Shown here: positions 4,300 through 6,410 of the stretch, piece by piece | Layout of the letters: each line of letters begins with the position of its first letter | How positions within the stretch are numbered: the first letter of the stretch is position 1 | DNA from: Oscillospiraceae bacterium | GTDB taxonomy: Bacteria > Bacillota > Clostridia > Oscillospirales > Ruminococcaceae | DNA: 6,410 nucleotides | Direction: 5' to 3' | NCBI GenBank assembly: GCA_017544185.1 | Contig: JAFYEQ010000053.1 | Location: forward strand, 1 to 6,410 | Position numbers and translations under genes: made by a program | The notes under the pieces: generated by a model | The model's input: only the letters and a program-made list of their open reading frames with translations | Databases searched by the model: none | Told to the model about the DNA's origin: nothing

Positions 4300-5754
4300 T
4301 CACTTGAGGGCCGCTAATTTCTTCTCGAGCTCTTCCTTGATGACCTTGGGAGTAGCTGCGCCGCGGAGAGCCTTGGAACACTGGCCCATGAGGAAGCCGA
4401 ATACCTTCACGTCGCCGCCCACGTACTGACCGACTGCCTTCTCGTTGGAAGCGATCACCTGCTCGATGACCTCAAGTACCTTGCCTGTGTCGGTCACGAT
4501 CAGCATGCCTCTGTCCTTTGCGATGGTCTCGGGGTCGCCGCCCTTCTCTGCCATCTCACGGAATATCTCCTTGGCGTCGTTCTTGGATACCTTCTCGGTG
4601 TCGGCCATCTGTACCAGCTTTGCCACCTCGGCAGCGGTATACTTGGTATTTGTCTTGTCGATCTCGCCCAGGTTGATGCGGCGGAGTATCTCGCCGTTGA
4701 TGAAATTCACCAGTGACTTGGGCTCGTTATATACCTTCAGTGCCTCCTCGAAGAAGTCGGAGATCACCTTGTCGGACACGATGATCTTTGCTTCCTTCTC
4801 GGGTATGCCGAAGCCGATATACTTTGCCGTCCTCTCGCGGGGCATCTCGGGGAGCTCTGCGCGGAGACGCTCCAGATCCTCGTCGCGGAGGTTGACCTGC
4901 TTGATGTCGGGATCGGGGAAGTACTTGTAGTCATGTGCGTCCTCTTTGGTACGCATGGACTTGGTCTCGCCCTTGTTGGCATCGAAGCGGCGGGTCTCCT
5001 GTACTATCGTGCCGCCCCTGTCGAGGATCTGAGCCTGACGCTTTATCTCGTACTCTATGGTGCGGTATATGGATTTGAGGGAGTTGACGTTCTTGATCTC
5101 GGCTCTGGTACCGAACTCGGTAGCGTCCTTACGCATGAGGGATATGTTGACGTCGGCGCGGATAGAGCCCTCCTCCATCTTGCAGTCGGATACGCCTGCG
5201 TACTGGAGCAGGAGCGCGATGGTCTCCACCAGTGTCCTTGCCTCCTCGGGGGAGCGCATATCGGGCTCGGTGACGATCTCTACCAGAGGCACGCCGCAGC
5301 GGTTGTAGTCGCAGAGGGAGACGCCGTTCAGGTCGTCATGCACCAGCTTGCCCGCATCCTCTTCCAGATGGATGTGGTTTATGCGGATGACCTTGCTCTT
5401 CTTCTCGCCGTTCTCCTCGTACTCGATGGGTACCTCACCTGCAAGGCATATGGGGAGGTTCAGCTCGGATATCTGGTACGCCTTGGGAAGGTCGGGATAG
5501 AAGTAGTTCTTTCTGTCCCATACGGAGAACTTGTTGATGCCGCAGTTCAGCGCGTAGCCTGCCTTGATGGCGAACTCTACCGCACGGCGGTTTATCACGG
5601 GGAGAGTGCCGGGGAGGCCCGAGCATACAGGGCAGCAGCGGGTGTTCTTCTCGCCGCCGAACTCAGCGGAGCAGGTGCAGAACACCTTGGAAGTGGTGAG
5701 GAGCTCGGAATGGATCTCCAGACCTATAACGGGTATGTAATCTGATATAGCCAT
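4300..5754 (-). CDS. gatB: Aspartyl/glutamyl-tRNA amidotransferase subunit B
   Basis: GatB holds the tRNA and the kinase site of the GatCAB complex. It phosphorylates the side chain of misacylated Glu-tRNA(Gln) or Asp-tRNA(Asn) and uses ammonia channelled from GatA to form Gln- or Asn-tRNA. All 484 residues are present, close to the family's usual 475-480. Visible marks are GLEIHSEL at 11-18, the zinc-type cysteines CTC (26-28) and CCPVC (40-44), SGLPGTLPVINRRAVEFA from 45, the signature RKNYFYPDLPKAYQISEL at 81-98, IHLEEDAGK at 128-136, and a lysine-rich helical YqeY-like tail that binds tRNA. The start at 5754 is backed by AAGGAGG (5767-5761) six bases upstream; this ribosome site overlaps the gatA stop codon, and the intergenic gap is only 11 bases. 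The two subunits are thus co-transcribed and probably translationally coupled. No T-tract terminator follows; the repeat module does. Confidence 0.98.
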   Translation of the reverse strand: MAISDYIPVIGLEIHSELLTTSKVFCTCSAEFGGEKNTRCCPVCSGLPGTLPVINRRAVEFAIKAGYALNCGINKFSVWDRKNYFYPDLPKAYQISELNLPICLAGEVPIEYEENGEKKSKVIRINHIHLEEDAGKLVHDDLNGVSLCDYNRCGVPLVEIVTEPDMRSPEEARTLVETIALLLQYAGVSDCKMEEGSIRADVNISLMRKDATEFGTRAEIKNVNSLKSIYRTIEYEIKRQAQILDRGGTIVQETRRFDANKGETKSMRTKEDAHDYKYFPDPDIKQVNLRDEDLERLRAELPEMPRERTAKYIGFGIPEKEAKIIVSDKVISDFFEEALKVYNEPKSLVNFINGEILRRINLGEIDKTNTKYTAAEVAKLVQMADTEKVSKNDAKEIFREMAEKGGDPETIAKDRGMLIVTDTGKVLEVIEQVIASNEKAVGQYVGGDVKVFGFLMGQCSKALRGAATPKVIKEELEKKLAALK

Positions 5755-5765
5755 TGCGGTCCTCC

Positions 5766-6410
5766 TTAAAGTGCAGCGCCTATGCGTGTGAACTGCTTCT
5801 CGAAGGCATCAGCCGTTGCGATGACGGATGCCTCGTCCCACATCCTGCCCACGATGGACATACCTATCGGCATGCCCTTTGCGTCATAGCCGCAGGTGGT
5901 GGATATAGCGGGAAGGGATGCGATGTTCACGGTGACGGTGCAGAAATCGGCCAGATACATCTTCTTGGGGTCGTCTATGTTCTCATGACGCCCGTATGCC
6001 ACGCTGGGCGCGGTGGGGGTCACGATGATGTCGCACTTGGTGAATATCTCTGCGTATTCCTCGCGGATCTTCTGGCGAAGGCCCATAGCCTTGCCGTAGT
6101 AAGCATCGTAGTAGCCCGAGGAGAGAGCGTAGTTGCCGAGGAGGATCCTTCTCTTGACCTCGTCGCCGAAGCCCTCGCTGCGGGACGCTATGATAAGGTC
6201 GTTGTAGGAGCCCACCACGTCTGCACGGTGGCCGTACTTTATGCCGTCGTAGCGGGACAGGTTGGAGGATGCCTCAGCGGAGGCTATCAGGTAATACGCA
6301 GCTATGGCGTACTTCAGGGAGGGCATGGAGGCCTCGACTATCTCGGCGCCCATAGCCTTGTAGGTGTCTATGGCAGCCATGACGGACTTGCGTACCTCGT
6401 CATCGACGCC
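5766..6410 (-). CDS. gatA: Glutamyl-tRNA(Gln) amidotransferase subunit A, C-terminal part, 5' end cut by window
   Basis: GatA is the amidase that releases ammonia from glutamine for transfer to the misacylated tRNA held by GatB. The frame is open to the window edge at 6410, giving 214 of about 485 residues. The ATG at 6380 is internal, since ten codons of typical GatA sequence (GVDDEVRKSV) precede it. Recognisable segments, counted from that ATG, are AEASSNLSRYDGIKYG at 35-50, the RRILLGNYALSSGYYDAYY block, and CDIIVTPTAPSVAYG around 115-130, all conserved in the C-terminal half of the amidase-signature fold. The catalytic Lys-cisSer-Ser triad lies in the missing N-terminal half, so activity cannot be judged directly, but nothing visible is broken. 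TAA is at 5768-5766, with gatB following after 11 bases; gatC would be expected upstream, outside the window. Confidence 0.97.
   Translation of the reverse strand, partial: GVDDEVRKSVMAAIDTYKAMGAEIVEASMPSLKYAIAAYYLIASAEASSNLSRYDGIKYGHRADVVGSYNDLIIASRSEGFGDEVKRRILLGNYALSSGYYDAYYGKAMGLRQKIREEYAEIFTKCDIIVTPTAPSVAYGRHENIDDPKKMYLADFCTVTVNIASLPAISTTCGYDAKGMPIGMSIVGRMWDEASVIATADAFEKQFTRIGAAL

Noticed and set aside
4933..5745. Plus-strand open frame of 270 codons opposite gatB
   Set aside because: It is a mirror of the highly conserved gatB gene, with a Leu/Gly/Val-rich composition typical of antisense shadows.

Overview
The window looks like chromosomal DNA of a Gram-positive gut or rumen Clostridia, most like a Ruminococcus (Oscillospiraceae). 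The signs are a fairly high GC content combined with frequent ATA isoleucine codons, AGGAGG ribosome binding sites, TGnTATAAT extended -10 promoters, a GatCAB-type amidotransferase, and intergenic repeats built of GTTGAGA-like heptads, GGGACAAG runs and GTAGGGGC boxes. The genus is an inference from style and protein similarity; no marker gene fixes it.

Layout. The plus strand from 1 to 2661 carries the 3' half of a phosphoglucomutase/phosphomannomutase (pgcA type), a strong hairpin terminator, a Wzt/TagH-like polysaccharide-export ATPase with a C-terminal cargo-binding domain, and a second terminator. A very good promoter then drives an 81-codon ORF that appears to be a deletion remnant of a membrane-bound diguanylate cyclase. 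The minus strand from 6410 to 2916 carries, in transcription order, the 3' part of gatA, gatB, a PduL-type phosphotransacylase, its terminator, and then rpsT (ribosomal protein S20) with its own promoter, a leader of about 140 nt and a very strong terminator. The two strands converge at about 2662-2915, a gene-free stretch packed with repeats.

How the genes work together. The mutase supplies hexose-1-phosphates for nucleotide sugars, and the Wzt-like ATPase would power export of a surface glycan, so the plus-strand pair fits cell-envelope polysaccharide work. No permease gene is visible. GatA and GatB amidate misacylated Glu-tRNA(Gln) or Asp-tRNA(Asn), and S20 is a small-subunit ribosomal protein, so most of the minus strand is translation machinery. 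The PduL-like enzyme interconverts acyl-CoA and acyl-phosphate and is probably the cell's housekeeping phosphotransacetylase; no microcompartment genes are present.

No complete new multi-gene system is visible. The most unusual content is non-coding: a composite repeat placed directly behind three different stop codons, always in the sense orientation; two promoters whose 17-bp spacers are also alike; and an rpsT leader with mutually exclusive pairings. The stretch 3388-3476, between the rpsT promoter and the pduL terminator, holds nothing I can assign.
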